The notes under the pieces were generated by a model. It did no database searches. It was given only the letters and a program-made list of their open reading frames with translations, and was not told where the DNA came from. From Polyangium jinanense (GTDB lineage Bacteria > Myxococcota > Polyangia > Polyangiales > Polyangiaceae), in contig NZ_JAGTJJ010000040.1 of the NCBI RefSeq assembly GCF_028435365.1, positions 1 through 64,000 on the forward strand: DNA of 64,000 nt. Direction: 5' to 3'. The position numbers and the translations under genes are program-made. Of this stretch, positions 16,701-24,868 are shown piece after piece (position 1 is the stretch's first letter; each line of letters starts with the position of its first letter).

Positions 16701-17946
16701 GCCGGATCTCCTGCGGCGCTGGTTCGGCTTGGCTGCGGGGAAGCCCGGAACGAATTTCCGGGTCCGTTTCTCGCGTTCTCCCAAGGGTGACCTCTGGGTA
16801 GAACCGGACGAGCCGCGAGCCGAGGCGAATACTGAGCGTGGTGTTCTCCTTGCCTTCCCCACGCTGCGCGCAGCCGCGGGGGCAGCCCGGGATCCGATGG
16901 CGCTGGCGCCCGAAGGCGAGCAGGTCCGGCTACCGACGAAGGCGCGTGGAGAAGGCTTGTTCGCCGTCCGGGCCACGGGCGACTCCATGAATGGGGGCAA
17001 AGAGCCCATTCGTGATGGCGACTGGCTCGTGCTGCGCTTTGCGCGGGGGCAATCCCGGGAAGCGATGAAGGGCAAGATCGCGCTGGTCGAGGTGCCGGAT
17101 TCACAGATCGGCGCAAGTCATCTCGTCAAGCGCGTCGTTCAGGATGACGGGCGGTGGGTCTTGCGATCGGAGAACCATGCTTTTGCCGCCATTGACGCCA
17201 CGGCCGATACCGTGCCCATCGCCACCCTCGTGGAGGTGGTGAAGCCCGAATCGCTCGGGCCAGCCGTCGGCGTGACCATCGAGGATGAAAAGCTCGCCGA
17301 AGCATTCGATCTCTCGGAGCCTCCGCGGAGCAGACGGGTGGATGGTCACCTGTTTCTGCTCATCGAGGAGAAGGGAAGGCTCGTGGCGCCGGATCGGATC
17401 CGATTCCCGGGCATCGAGCCGCGACCGGGTGAAACGGCGTTCGTGTTGACGCGGGCGCCGGAGGGGGCGACATGGCGTTACGCCGGCGTCGCCCGCTTCG
17501 TCGAGGAGGATGGCCTGTGGGCGTGCGCGGGAATCGATCTGCCGACCTTCCGTGCGCTGGGAGAGGGCCGGGAGGCGTCTCACACGTTGCCTCGATCCGT
17601 CGAGGAGCGGGCGCGTCGTCTCATCGATGAGCTACTTCGCAAGACGGGCGCGGGGTCGAGCGTCGAGCAGAATGGGAAGCGATTCCGGCTCGTCGGACCT
17701 GCGAAGCGAGGTGGACTGCGTATCGACGGCGGTCCTTCCGGATTCGAGGAGCGGACGGTGTCGCCGACCGATATCGGGTGGGTCCTCGTCGCGCTCTCCG
17801 AGGTGAACGACGATCTCCGGCGGCTCGACGAGGAGCTCGTTCACCGGCTACGATATCTGGAGGGCACGTCGAAGGGCTCGACGCGGTACATCGACACGGA
17901 ATGGGCCATTCTTCTCGTGAAGGAGGCGCTTGCGGCGAAGGATTGA
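13690..17946 (+). CDS. HIT-PLD-SF2 helicase-S24 peptidase fusion, probable defence or repair protein
   Basis: The protein has 1418 residues from GTG 13690; the frame is open from TTG 13588, but that part overlaps the dndB-like remnant. Domains in order: HIT (about 10-110, HLHVH at 92-96; the usual N-terminal CxxC is missing); PLD-type nuclease-like domain (about 135-285, FHPKSW at 238-243, GSSNVSHA); SF2 helicase (about 320-680, P-loop ATGLGKT with K369, DEVHH at 460-464, LTATPERTD, and QLGRGLR motif VI); a middle region resembling helicase-associated DUF3427-type sequence; and a LexA/S24-like domain with S1099 (GDSMNGG) and K1147 (HLVKRVV) as candidate dyad. Helicase-PLD proteins are frequent in defence islands. 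The S24 domain could self-cleave on damage or infection, which is inference. All key residues appear intact. Confidence 0.88.
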   Translation: MSSPFLKIPPSNWIASNALAFAVPDLYPVSRGHTLVIPRRLIATWFDATPEEQAAIFQLVGEVKRKLDAELSPDGYNIGINAGEAAGQTVMHLHVHVIPRYRGDVDDPRGGVRHVIPGKGNYLAEKFSALSQGGIQDPFLTHLVPLFRRATDIDILVAFTQESGLDKLEPHVFGAIERGARVRFVTSDYLHITQAAALFVLLDWMNALAALDAALPMPGQFEARVVEVARLPKGVPSFHPKSWRFEGPDFGAAFVGSSNVSHAALLAGVEWNLRVDRARDPSAFHTIKSGFERWWSAALPLSAEWVAEYARRARSTATPSLPPGEELEEPLPPPPPPHEIQIEALSSLRASREKGHPRALVVLATGLGKTWLAALDVASWAEEKGERPRVLVLAHREELLIQAAKTFRRLFRENAPRFGWFVGDRSDLRGDIVFASVQKLSRAESLSRLPPDGFDYVIVDEVHHGTAPTYRRIIDRLHPRFLLGLTATPERTDGADVAGIFDDHVAYRADLGVGIQRKLLVPFAYLGLKDDTNYDAIPFRSRRFDPETLEQAIDTDARLEAMLRAWKEHPGQRTLVFCCSIRHADHASAFLMKQGIRALAVHSGSTSAPRESAISHLAGGHIEAICTVDLFNEGIDIPEIDRVVMLRPTESPVVFLQQLGRGLRVAEGKTRLVVLDFIGNHRVFLERVRTLISLGPEPTSLRDFLEGKQAARMAPGCSIDLELEAKDLLTKLLPPQGGSPAEQAYRDLREVRGQRPLAGELYRMGYGLKKLRDAHGSFFDFVAAMGDLDDAEKRVLAMAGDFLRELEVTPMSKCYKMVTLEALLEADALRDGLPLFDLAQRSYAIMARSPELLRDLEGVTDFPDVHDPDMRRFAAYWRINPIAAWTSGPGKRFFALEGDRFVSRIPCPPGAEEVLTAMVRELVDYRLAMYRTRRTEYVSGVSFTAKVTWNKRDPILKLPSREQRPDLPLGFQDVRLPGNVAWQFSFQQQFCNVARPLGSQRNELPDLLRRWFGLAAGKPGTNFRVRFSRSPKGDLWVEPDEPRAEANTERGVLLAFPTLRAAAGAARDPMALAPEGEQVRLPTKARGEGLFAVRATGDSMNGGKEPIRDGDWLVLRFARGQSREAMKGKIALVEVPDSQIGASHLVKRVVQDDGRWVLRSENHAFAAIDATADTVPIATLVEVVKPESLGPAVGVTIEDEKLAEAFDLSEPPRSRRVDGHLFLLIEEKGRLVAPDRIRFPGIEPRPGETAFVLTRAPEGATWRYAGVARFVEEDGLWACAGIDLPTFRALGEGREASHTLPRSVEERARRLIDELLRKTGAGSSVEQNGKRFRLVGPAKRGGLRIDGGPSGFEERTVSPTDIGWVLVALSEVNDDLRRLDEELVHRLRYLEGTSKGSTRYIDTEWAILLVKEALAAKD

Positions 17947-17949
17947 GGC

Positions 17950-18110
17950 TCAGCCACCTTGCGGTCCGCCTCCGCCCTGCGGTTCTTCCGTCTTCTTTTT
18001 CGCCCGCCGCTTGTACAGGGCCGAAAGCTCGAACGCCGTCGCGATGGCGGGCTCTCCGAGCTCCCGTGCCGCCGCCTCGGCCGATTCGCGCGCCGTTCGC
18101 GTGAGAAGCT
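17950..18110 (-). pseudogene. Possible C-terminal fragment of a minus-strand gene
   Basis: Reading from about 18110 down to the stop at 17950 gives ARESAEAAARELGEPAIATAF, then a basic KRRAKKK and a Gly/Pro tail. This looks like the natural C-terminus of a helical protein, but upstream of about 18110 the same DNA encodes a plus-strand repeat protein fragment. I read it as a truncated end fused to unrelated DNA. It is short and the call is weak. Confidence 0.3.
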
Positions 18111-18771
18111 GATTCCCTTCTTGCCCGACGCATGGATCCCCGAGGCGCTGTCGATCGCCGAGCGCATCGCGACCGTTCACGTCCGGGCGAACGTCCTTGT
18201 CTGGCTCGCCTGGAGGCTCGGCGACGCCGAGCGAACGCAGATCGCCGAAAGAATCCTGGCGGCTGAGCTCCCGCGCATTCGTCACCTCGATTCCACCGAA
18301 ATGCGCAGCCAGATCGCTCGCACCGTGGCGCCTCTCTTACCTGAGCCGCGTCGAAGTGAGGTGCTCGCCGCCTTCCCATCCCCGTCGACAGCATCGCCGC
18401 AGCTCGACGGCGCGATGGTTCGTGGGAAAGCAGGGCTCGAGCGATCCGCGAGGATCGCCCCCGAGCTGAGCACCCAGGAGCTCGAGGTAGCGCTCGCCGA
18501 GGCCGTGACCGAGCGCTCGCACGGAAGCCCCCACGACGCACGGCTCGAGGCGGTGGCCGCTCTCGCCTCGGAGCGGCTACGGCGCCCTCATCCACCGCGC
18601 CAAAGGCTCCAGAAGCTCCTGCACGACACACTCCATGGGCGCGCAGAGACACGCGCGGAGGTGCTGCTCGTCCTGTCCGCGATGGCGCCGCTCATCATCG
18701 GTCTCGGGGGGACGCCGGCGGCGGTCGGAGTTGTGCAAGCGATTCGTCGCGTGGGCGAATGGTGGCCGTAG
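18109..18771 (+). pseudogene. C-terminal fragment of an ALxxA-type helical-repeat (STAND-associated) protein
   Basis: The frame is open to 18771. It reads IPFLPDAWIPEALSIAERIA, RANVLVWLAWRL, LPRIRHLDSTEMRSQIARTVAPLL, then helices to a terminal GLGGTPAAVGVVQAIRRVGEWWP. The helical repeat with RANVLxxLAxxL and a final LGG...AI..VG.WWP matches the C-terminal repeat arrays that I associate with large STAND/NACHT-like proteins. There is no convincing start codon and no sensor or NTPase part, so this is probably the 3' remnant of a larger gene. ATG 18301 could in principle start a shorter protein. Confidence 0.5.
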
Positions 18772-18826
18772 GCATCGACGAGGTGCTGCCCAATCGCGCC
18801 CTCGTTCGCGCGGTGTACTGCTCGCT

Positions 18827-20265
18827 TCAAGCTCCACAGCATCGCTTGTACTTCTTCCCGCTCCCGCACGGACACGGACCTTTCCGCGATACGACCTTCG
18901 GGGCTTGCTGGATTGGCCTTGCCCAGAGGAATGGCTCGCGCGCCGAGAGAAGCACCGGCTTTGCCCATGCCGCGTCCCAAACGCCCCGCGCTGCGGTGAG
19001 AAAGTCCGCCGGCAAGTGGAGATCTTCGAGCCCGGCCCGCGAGACCCAGGGCACCGCGCCGAGCGAGCCGAGCATCTCTGGGCTCTCCATCCATTCGACC
19101 GGGCTGTTCGCGGCTATGCAAGATGCGAGAGCATCCGGCACGTCCACCATCCTCTCGAACTGATACGGCGATCCCGGAGATGCCATGCGGCTCGCGAGGA
19201 GGGCGAGATCCGCGCCGTTTTCCCGATGGATCGCGGCGAGCACGTCCGGCTCGTCCATGAACATCGTCCACTGGCCTGCGATGGTTCCAGCCGCATCGCG
19301 TACCAGGTCGCTCACGAGATCCTCGCCGGATAGCCTCGGCCCTGTCTCGAGCACCTTTCCCACCTCGGCACGCAGCCGTGCATGACGGTGGCCTATCGCC
19401 ACGAGCGATAGGCCCGAGCTCGCTACGTCGATGTAGCGCTCGGCTTCTTGATATTGGCGCTTCTGATACGGCAGCGCGAGCTTGCCGAGGCGCGCCGTCG
19501 CCCAGACGCCGCGCAGCGTGATGCCGATGATGCCCGTCTCCAGCGCGATCCGAGTGCAATCAAGCCGCGCGATCGTCTCGACGTCCTCCTCGGACAGCCC
19601 CTCGAACTGCGTGGGCCCGCCGGCCATGGCGAGCGCGACGAGGTGCCCCGTTGCCCAGGAGAGCTTCCAGTACACGTCAACGAGCTCGTCGTGGCGCCGC
19701 GCGAGTTTGTCCGTCCGCCGAAGCTCCCGGAGGAGAACCAGACGCAGGTCGACGAGGGTGGGCTGGAGTTCCATCAGCCAACGGAAGAACTGCACCCATA
19801 GGAACGGTTGTATCGCGACGAGACGGGTCATCTCCTCGCGCGAGAGCAGTGAACCAGCATCGTAATGCGCCGGAGCAGCGCGGCTCGGCCCCCGGGTTGA
19901 CGAGCAACCGCCTCGGCCTGGGCCAAGCGCTCGCGCATGACTTCCGTTTTGCGGATGACGGCGTCGAGCTTCTCTCGGGTGATCAGGAAGAGGTCCTTCG
20001 TGGGCTTCATGCCTTCGCCGAGGCACGTGACGAAGTGCCCATCGCGCGTGACGACGAGGAAGGGGCCCTCCTCCGGGTCGGCGAGCGAGATGGCAACGCG
20101 CTCGCAACGCTCAGGGACGCGCCCAGACGCGAGGATGTGCCGCAAGAGGGCCTCGTCGCGGTAGAGCGAAAGGGAGAGCTCGACGTGCTCGAAGGACACG
20201 CGGTCGAGGCGGGAGAGAAAGTGGTGGGCGTGACCCATGAGATCCTCTGGAATCATAGCGAACAT
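18827..20265 (-). pseudogene. SEC-C motif protein, interrupted by one frameshift
   Basis: The upper frame (20265 down to about 19865) encodes MFAMIPEDLMGHAHHFLSRL, then GPFLVVTRDGHFVTCLGEGM and helical sequence. The lower frame takes over at about 19855-19872 with YDAGSLLSREEMTRLVAIQP and runs to 18827. It ends in the zinc-binding SEC-C motif CPCGSGKKYKRCC. The two parts fit end to end with a one-base shift, so the intact protein would have about 479 residues. SEC-C tails occur on SecA and on many uncharacterised, often mobile, proteins. The function of the large middle part is unknown. Either the gene is broken or the sequence has an error. Confidence 0.7.
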
Positions 20266-20574
20266 CGACCCGCGTCATGCTTTTTTTTGCGGCGTTCGCG
20301 ACGCTCACCCCCCACCTCGCTGACCGCCACGATGCTCGATCACACGACGGAATACGCGCGTAGCCTTGGCCTCGGCTGGTGCGAAGTTCCATGGGCCTGT
20401 CCGATTTCGATCCGTCGCCTCTTCAGACCGTGCCGGTCCTCGAAAGCGACCCTCCGCCAATCTCATGGCCTGCTGCAGCGCGCCTGGGGGCGTTCTTGCA
20501 AGCAATGTCATGGCCTGCGATAGCACGCCCGCATCTGTCGACGACAGACGCTTCCCTGTCGACCCACCCATCCC

Positions 20575-20652
20575 ACAAGGAGAAGCAGCTCTGGCGGAAT
20601 CTCGAGACGCTCGTCGACAAACAGCCCAAGAACGACATTGCAGCGGTGGAGC
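20575..20652 (+). pseudogene. Decayed copy of the 3' end of the 11350-12486 gene
   Basis: The reading KEKQLWRNLETLVDKQPKNDIAAVE corresponds to KEQQLWLDVETLVAAKQSKNYVAAVE in the intact gene at 11350-12486. The DNA is also similar (CAGCTCTGG, TTGCAGCGGTGGAG). Nothing upstream matches the rest of that gene, and downstream it runs directly into the intergenic repeat at 20651. It is a remnant left by duplication or recombination. Confidence 0.7.
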
Positions 20653-20791
20653 CGCGCCGGGGCGCCGCCCCGGACCCCGCGGGGGCTGTTCGCCCCTCGA
20701 CCCGAACCAGGCACGGCCTGGACCGAGGGTGGAAGAACTGCGCGTTGCGCAGTTCTTCCACAGGCCGGTGGCAAGACCAAGGGCACGTGAG
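20651..20791 (+). repeat. Half copy (one arm) of the inverted-arm intergenic repeat
   Basis: This arm is close to the reverse complement of the right arm of the copy at 23603-23910. It contains GGGGCGCCGCCCCGGACCCC, the CCCGCGGGGGCTGTTCGCC core and the palindrome around GAAGAACTGCGC / GCGCAGTTCTTC. It ends near CACAGGCCGGTGGCAAGACC. The second arm is absent. Its left edge touches the remnant at 20575-20652. Confidence 0.8.
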
Positions 20792-20809
20792 CTGTCGTAC
20801 GTGTATCCA

Positions 20810-21082
20810 GGATGGAGGCGCGTGGACCTGACTCGGGGGCGCGTGGGGTTGACCCAGGAAGGCGTGATGTTGATGCGGAACGTGGTGGAGGTCACCAGGT
20901 AGCGTTCGAGGTTGACGAGAGGGCGCGTGGACCTCGGGGCCGAACGATTGGTTTTCAGCCACGGGCGCATGAGGTTCGGCAGGAAGCGCCTGCTGCTCTC
21001 CGCGAGACACGTGACTTTCGTGCGCGGGCGCCTGGGCCTCGAGAGAGCGCGCGTAAAGTTGGCAAGCCATCGCGTGGACCTG
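20810..21082 (+). repeat. Degenerate 21-bp repeat coding for about 13 heptads of type xxxRVxL
   Basis: In the frame beginning GGA at 20810 the translation is a strict seven-residue repeat: GWRRVDL, TRGRVGL, TQEGVML, MRNVVEV, TR*RSRL, TRGRVDL, GAERLVF, SHGRMRF, GRKRLLL, SARHVTF, VRGRLGL, ERARVKL, ASHRVDL. One stop interrupts it at heptad five and no start site is evident, so it is probably the remnant of a repeat-protein gene. The rest of the 1.0-kb gap from 20266 to 21270 holds only the pseudogene piece and repeat arm listed separately; I see no intact gene there. Confidence 0.65.
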
Positions 21083-21270
21083 GGAAACGGCGCGCCTGGA
21101 CCTCTCGCTGCATCCCCCGCAGCTCCCCGAGGAGCGTGCGGACTTCACGCGAGGACGTCGGCCCGCATGGAACCCCAATCCCTCTCTGGCTCGGTCGATC
21201 CCGTGCGGCGCGGGAGCGCGTGTGCCATTTCTTCGCACGCTTCCCGCCGTGGAACCCGGAATCACGCTGA

Positions 21271-21648
21271 TCAGTCGCCGATGTCGCTGCCCTGGGCGAC
21301 GGTCTGCCCGTCGGACGTCACGAGGACCTCGAAGTCTCGCCCATCCTTGCTGATATGGGCCTCGAAGAAGACGCGACCGCCCGGCAGCGTATACATCTCC
21401 AGCTTGTCGAGCCTGCCGCCCGCCGCCCACCGCAAGATGGTGTCGCGCGCCTCGGGCGAGGCGGATTCGAGCGTGACCTCCCACTCCTTGCCTTGCTCGA
21501 GGAAATCCTCGAGCGACCTGCCGCCCGTATCCACGGGCGACGGCGTCATCTTCGCGTCCTCTTGGCCCTGCGCGTAGCCCGCAGCCGGCAAGCCGACCAG
21601 AGCGAGCCCGAACGAAGCGAGCAAGGCCCATCCTTTCTGCCCAGTCAT
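21271..21648 (-). CDS. Small periplasmic PepSY-like protein
   Basis: The protein has 125 residues. ATG 21648 is chosen because AAGGAGGAATG lies upstream and a signal peptide follows directly (WALLASFGLALVGLPAAGYA, cleavage about 26). The mature part ends in a PepSY-like segment with alternating strands: KLEMYTLPGGRVFFEAHIS, DGRDFEVLVTSDGQTVAQG. PepSY domains are small periplasmic folds thought to inhibit or bind proteases, and many have no known role. It stands alone, divergent from the 21896 gene; the 247 bp between them hold no clear gene. Confidence 0.7.
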   Translation of the reverse strand: MTGQKGWALLASFGLALVGLPAAGYAQGQEDAKMTPSPVDTGGRSLEDFLEQGKEWEVTLESASPEARDTILRWAAGGRLDKLEMYTLPGGRVFFEAHISKDGRDFEVLVTSDGQTVAQGSDIGD

Positions 21649-21895
21649 GGCTGCATTCCTCCTTCCCGGTACTCCGTATCGCCGGATCGCGCCGATGCGT
21701 ATGCGAACGGGATGCCGCGCTGCCCGGCAAACCACGCGCGCCCAGCAGACGCGTGGCGCGAAGGTCTCCGAGGGCCCGGGCTACGGGGGCCCGGTGTTCC
21801 GAGAGCCAAACGAGTGACGCACGGCGGCGAATGCACGGAGGGGCACGATTGCAGTTCGTTCTGGACGCCGCTCGCGATTCTGCGAAAGTATTCCC

Positions 21896-22366
21896 GTGAC
21901 GAGCCCGCAACGCCCCCTGGATCGCGCCCCGTGGAACCCGGAGGCGGTTCCCGAGGGACCTCGCTCGGTCCGCACCAGCCAGCCGCCCGCGCCGCCCGCA
22001 CCCGTGAGCGCGTTCATGCCGAGCTTCGAGACCTCGCCGCCCCCAGCGCCCTTCGAGCGCACCCCGCCGCAGAGCGTCATCAACCCCGTGTATGCCCCCT
22101 CGTCTCCCCCCGGGGGGCCCGTCTCCTCCGGAGCCCCACGGCGCTCGCTCGGAGGCATCGCCGCGGTGGTGCGGCAGCTCGACCGGAAGCACGGCGCGTT
22201 TTTCATCTCGCGCCTCATCCTCATGACGGGCATCAACCTGCGCACATACGACGCCGCGACGCCCGACGATCCACATGCGGTCGCGAAGCTCGCCAGGGCG
22301 CTGCGCTCGCTCGTGCCCGCGACCGAGCTCGACGGGCTCTTGCAGCTCTTGCCGATCCAACGATAG
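21896..22366 (+). CDS. Pro-rich hypothetical protein upstream of FIST sensor
   Basis: The protein has 156 residues starting with GTG. The first 95 residues are Pro/Ser/Ala-rich and probably disordered. The C-terminal 60 form a small helical domain (GGIAAVVRQLDRKHGAFFIS, LMTGINLRTYDAATPDDP, AVAKLARALRSLVP). No named family is recognised. It lies 33 bp upstream of the FIST gene on the same strand, so the two probably form an operon and may act together in signalling. The start could be slightly further downstream; no strong ribosome binding site is seen. Confidence 0.65.
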   Translation: MTSPQRPLDRAPWNPEAVPEGPRSVRTSQPPAPPAPVSAFMPSFETSPPPAPFERTPPQSVINPVYAPSSPPGGPVSSGAPRRSLGGIAAVVRQLDRKHGAFFISRLILMTGINLRTYDAATPDDPHAVAKLARALRSLVPATELDGLLQLLPIQR

Positions 22367-22399
22367 AACGCTCCCAACGAAGGAAGCAGGGAGGAGACC

Positions 22400-23602
22400 A
22401 TGAGCGATCTCGTCATGGGCGCTGGACACAGCGCCGCCCCGGAGACCCACGCCGCCGTGCGCGAGGCCGCATCTGTCGCGCGACGCGCGCTCGGAGGCAA
22501 GGAGCCGCGGCTCGCCATCGTAGCCGCCACGGTCGATCACGACGCAAGCGTGGTGCACGCGGCATTCCGCGAAGCGTTGCCCGGCGTGCCTCTCCACGGC
22601 GCGACCACGTCCCTCGGCGTGCTCACGGGCAGCGGCGTGGTCATGGGCGAGAAGGGCGGCGTGGGCGTGCTCCTCCTCGGAGCCGGCCAGGATGCGTCGT
22701 TCGCCGTGGGCAGCGCCGATCTCGCCGAAGGCGCGCGAGAGGCGGGCCGCAAGGCCGCGCGGGCACTCGCGTCGAGCGGCCCCGCAGGCGAGCCCCCGCG
22801 GCTCGTGTTCATCGCGGTCACGCCTGGCCGCGAGGAGGAAATCCTCGCCGGCATCACCGACGTCCTGCCCGGCGTGCCCGTCTTCGGCGGCAGCGCGGCC
22901 GATCACACGATCGAGGGCGCCTGGAGCATCTTCACGGACCAGGGCGTGCAGCGCGAGGGCGTCACCCTCGCGGGGCTCTGGGGCGCGTCGGTACGTATCG
23001 GCGCGGTCATCGAGGGTCCGTACGAGCCCACCAACAAGCGCGCAGTGATCACCGCGTCGAACGGCCGCGCCATCGAGACGCTCGACGGCCGCCCGGCAAC
23101 CGAGGTCCTCCACGGCTGGATCGGCGACTCGATCGCCGCCGAGGTGCGCGAGGGTGGCAACCTGCTCATGCAGACCGCGGTGACCCCGGTGGGCATCGCG
23201 CGCGGCGGTGACGCGGAGCAGCCGTTCTACCTGCTGCTCCACCCGGCGCAGGCGCACCCCGAGGGCCGGGTCGACGTCTTCGCCGAGGCGCCGCAGGGCG
23301 CCACGGTGTGTCTCATGTCCGGCAGCGCGGATTCGCTCGTGGGCATCATCGACCGCATCGTCGACCGCTGTCTCGCCGCGGCAAACATCGAGCCGCGGGA
23401 CGCGCGCGGCGCATTCTTGATTTACTGCGCGGGCTGCGCGGGCGCGGTGGGCGGGCGTATCGAGGAGGTGCTCTCGCGCCTTCGGGGTCGGCTCGGCGAC
23501 GTCCCAATCCTCGGCTTCTGCACCTTCGGCGAGCAAGGCCACGTCCCCGGCGTGGGCAACGTCCACTCGAATCTGTCGGTCTCGCTCGTCATCGCGGGCT
23601 GA
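22400..23602 (+). CDS. FIST N/C domain sensory protein
   Basis: The protein has 400 residues and is preceded by GGGAGGAG. The N-terminal half matches the FIST N domain (RLAIVAATVDHDASVVHAAF, PGVPLHGATTSLGVLTGSG, FGGSAADHTIEG). The C-terminal half matches FIST C (GRPATEVLHGWIGDS, CAGCAGAVGGRIEEVLSRL, VPILGFCTFGEQG, NVHSNLSVSLV). FIST domains are proposed to bind small ligands such as amino acids and are found in signal-transduction proteins. Here there is no attached output domain, so it probably acts with a partner, perhaps the small protein encoded upstream. It is followed immediately by the intergenic repeat at 23603. Confidence 0.9.
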   Translation: MSDLVMGAGHSAAPETHAAVREAASVARRALGGKEPRLAIVAATVDHDASVVHAAFREALPGVPLHGATTSLGVLTGSGVVMGEKGGVGVLLLGAGQDASFAVGSADLAEGAREAGRKAARALASSGPAGEPPRLVFIAVTPGREEEILAGITDVLPGVPVFGGSAADHTIEGAWSIFTDQGVQREGVTLAGLWGASVRIGAVIEGPYEPTNKRAVITASNGRAIETLDGRPATEVLHGWIGDSIAAEVREGGNLLMQTAVTPVGIARGGDAEQPFYLLLHPAQAHPEGRVDVFAEAPQGATVCLMSGSADSLVGIIDRIVDRCLAAANIEPRDARGAFLIYCAGCAGAVGGRIEEVLSRLRGRLGDVPILGFCTFGEQGHVPGVGNVHSNLSVSLVIAG

Positions 23603-23910
23603 GGCGCTGAGCTGGGGCGTTGCCCCAGGCCCCACCAGGGGCTATCCGCCCCTGGACCCGGACCAGCCAGGGGCTGGACCCGGGGTCGATGAACTGCGCG
23701 ATGCGCAGTTCATCGAACAGGCCAGGTCAAGGCCAACGACGACCCTGCCAATCAAGACCGCCGTGACCGGCAACGCCGTCCCTGGTCTTGCCACCGGCCT
23801 GTGGGAAGAACTGCGCATCGCGCAGTTCTTCCCCCTGAGGTCCAGGGCTTGCCCTGGTTCGGGTCGAGGGGCGAACAGCCCCCGCGGGGTCCGGGGCAGC
23901 GCCCCGGCGC
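23603..23910 (+). repeat. Full copy of inverted-arm intergenic repeat
   Basis: Two arms in inverse orientation flank a centre of about 85 bp. The left arm ends in a palindrome with a 14-bp perfect stem and GAT loop (23686-23716, core GAACTGCGC). The right arm begins with a 13-bp perfect stem and ATC loop (23804-23832). The arms share GCCCC-rich ends and a GGACCCGGACCAG-like block. The element starts right after the FIST stop codon and ends 16 bp before the stop of the convergent YhhN gene, so it could also act as a two-way terminator. Confidence 0.85.
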
Positions 23911-23926
23911 GGCGGTTTGCGATGGG

Positions 23927-24601
23927 TCACGCGCGCTCGCTCTGGAGCGGCATCGATCCTCGAAAAATCAAGAATTGGCCCAGCCAATACGTTGAAAGGA
24001 TCCAGACCGGCCCGAGAGGGAGAGGGAACACCCAGCGATTCGCGCCGATGAGCGAGTCCGATATCACGAAGAAGATCGCGCCTGCGCAGAAAATGCGGGA
24101 GGCGTGGTCCTTCGGCTCGACGAAGGCGCGCCCGAGTGCCCGGCCGAGCATCGATGAGATGACGAGCGCATACGCCGTGATTGGCGCGTGCAGGGCCTCT
24201 GGCGCGCGGCCGGCTCCGACGAGAATTCCCCACATGAGCCCGCCGAAGGCGAGCGCCGGGAGCATCGGGAGCCACGCGCCGACCGCGCGCTCCGGCAAAC
24301 CCATCCCGGCGATATAAAAGAGGTGCGCGACGAGAAACGCCCCGAGCCCGGCGACGAACACGTTATCGATGACGACGTCGGCGACGAGCGACGCGAAGAG
24401 CCCGAGCCCGACGAACCTCGCGAGCCGTCCCTGCCTCTCGCGCAGACGAGCGACGCAAAGCAAAAAAAGTGGGACGGCCTTGACCAGACGACACGCGAGC
24501 GAGCCCGGCGCAAGCACGACGAGCAAACACGAGGCCGTCGCGCTCGCGAGGTACGCCCCGAAGAAGGTCGCCTCGTGGCACCAAAAGGAAGCCCGATCCA
24601 T
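23927..24601 (-). CDS. YhhN-family membrane protein (lysoplasmalogenase-like)
   Basis: The protein has 224 residues. ATG 24601 is chosen because the membrane-protein sequence begins there; the upstream in-frame stretch is Arg/Ser-rich and not conserved-looking. Seven to eight hydrophobic segments are visible (ASATASCLLVVLAPG, VGLGLFASLVADVVID, LGAFLVAHLFYIAGMG, FGGLMWGILVGAG and others). The acidic FASLVADV and VFVAGLGAFLVAHLFY motifs and the late ISDSLIGANRW motif are typical of YhhN/TMEM86 proteins, which in animals cleave lysoplasmalogens. Myxobacteria make plasmalogens, so that substrate is plausible. It stands alone, convergent with the FIST gene. Confidence 0.88.
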   Translation of the reverse strand: MDRASFWCHEATFFGAYLASATASCLLVVLAPGSLACRLVKAVPLFLLCVARLRERQGRLARFVGLGLFASLVADVVIDNVFVAGLGAFLVAHLFYIAGMGLPERAVGAWLPMLPALAFGGLMWGILVGAGRAPEALHAPITAYALVISSMLGRALGRAFVEPKDHASRIFCAGAIFFVISDSLIGANRWVFPLPLGPVWILSTYWLGQFLIFRGSMPLQSERA

Positions 24602-24868
24602 GCGTCGAGAACTTACCACGACGCTGCCGCCGGACGCCGAGCGCGGGCAGCTACGCGAGAACGCGGCCCTGGGCGCTCGGCACGCGAGCGTGACCCCTGT
24701 TCGTGTTCTGCTTTCTCGTCTCGATGGGCAGAAGAAGGCATCCTCCGCGGCCGTGGAGAACGCCCCTGTTCGCATTCTTCCGTCCCAGTTGACCGGTCGA
24801 AGGGGTTCCGCTCATCCTCTTCGCGCCGAGAGAAGATCACGGTAACACTGTAAGGAGATGGGACGAGC

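Noticed and set aside
20280..20290. T-run as a terminator
   Set aside because: No hairpin precedes the eight T residues on the plus strand, and no plus-strand gene ends there.
20423..23635. A 1070-codon open frame on the minus strand
   Set aside because: It runs antisense through the FIST gene, its upstream neighbour and several repeats. It has no protein-like domains and reflects high-GC codon bias.
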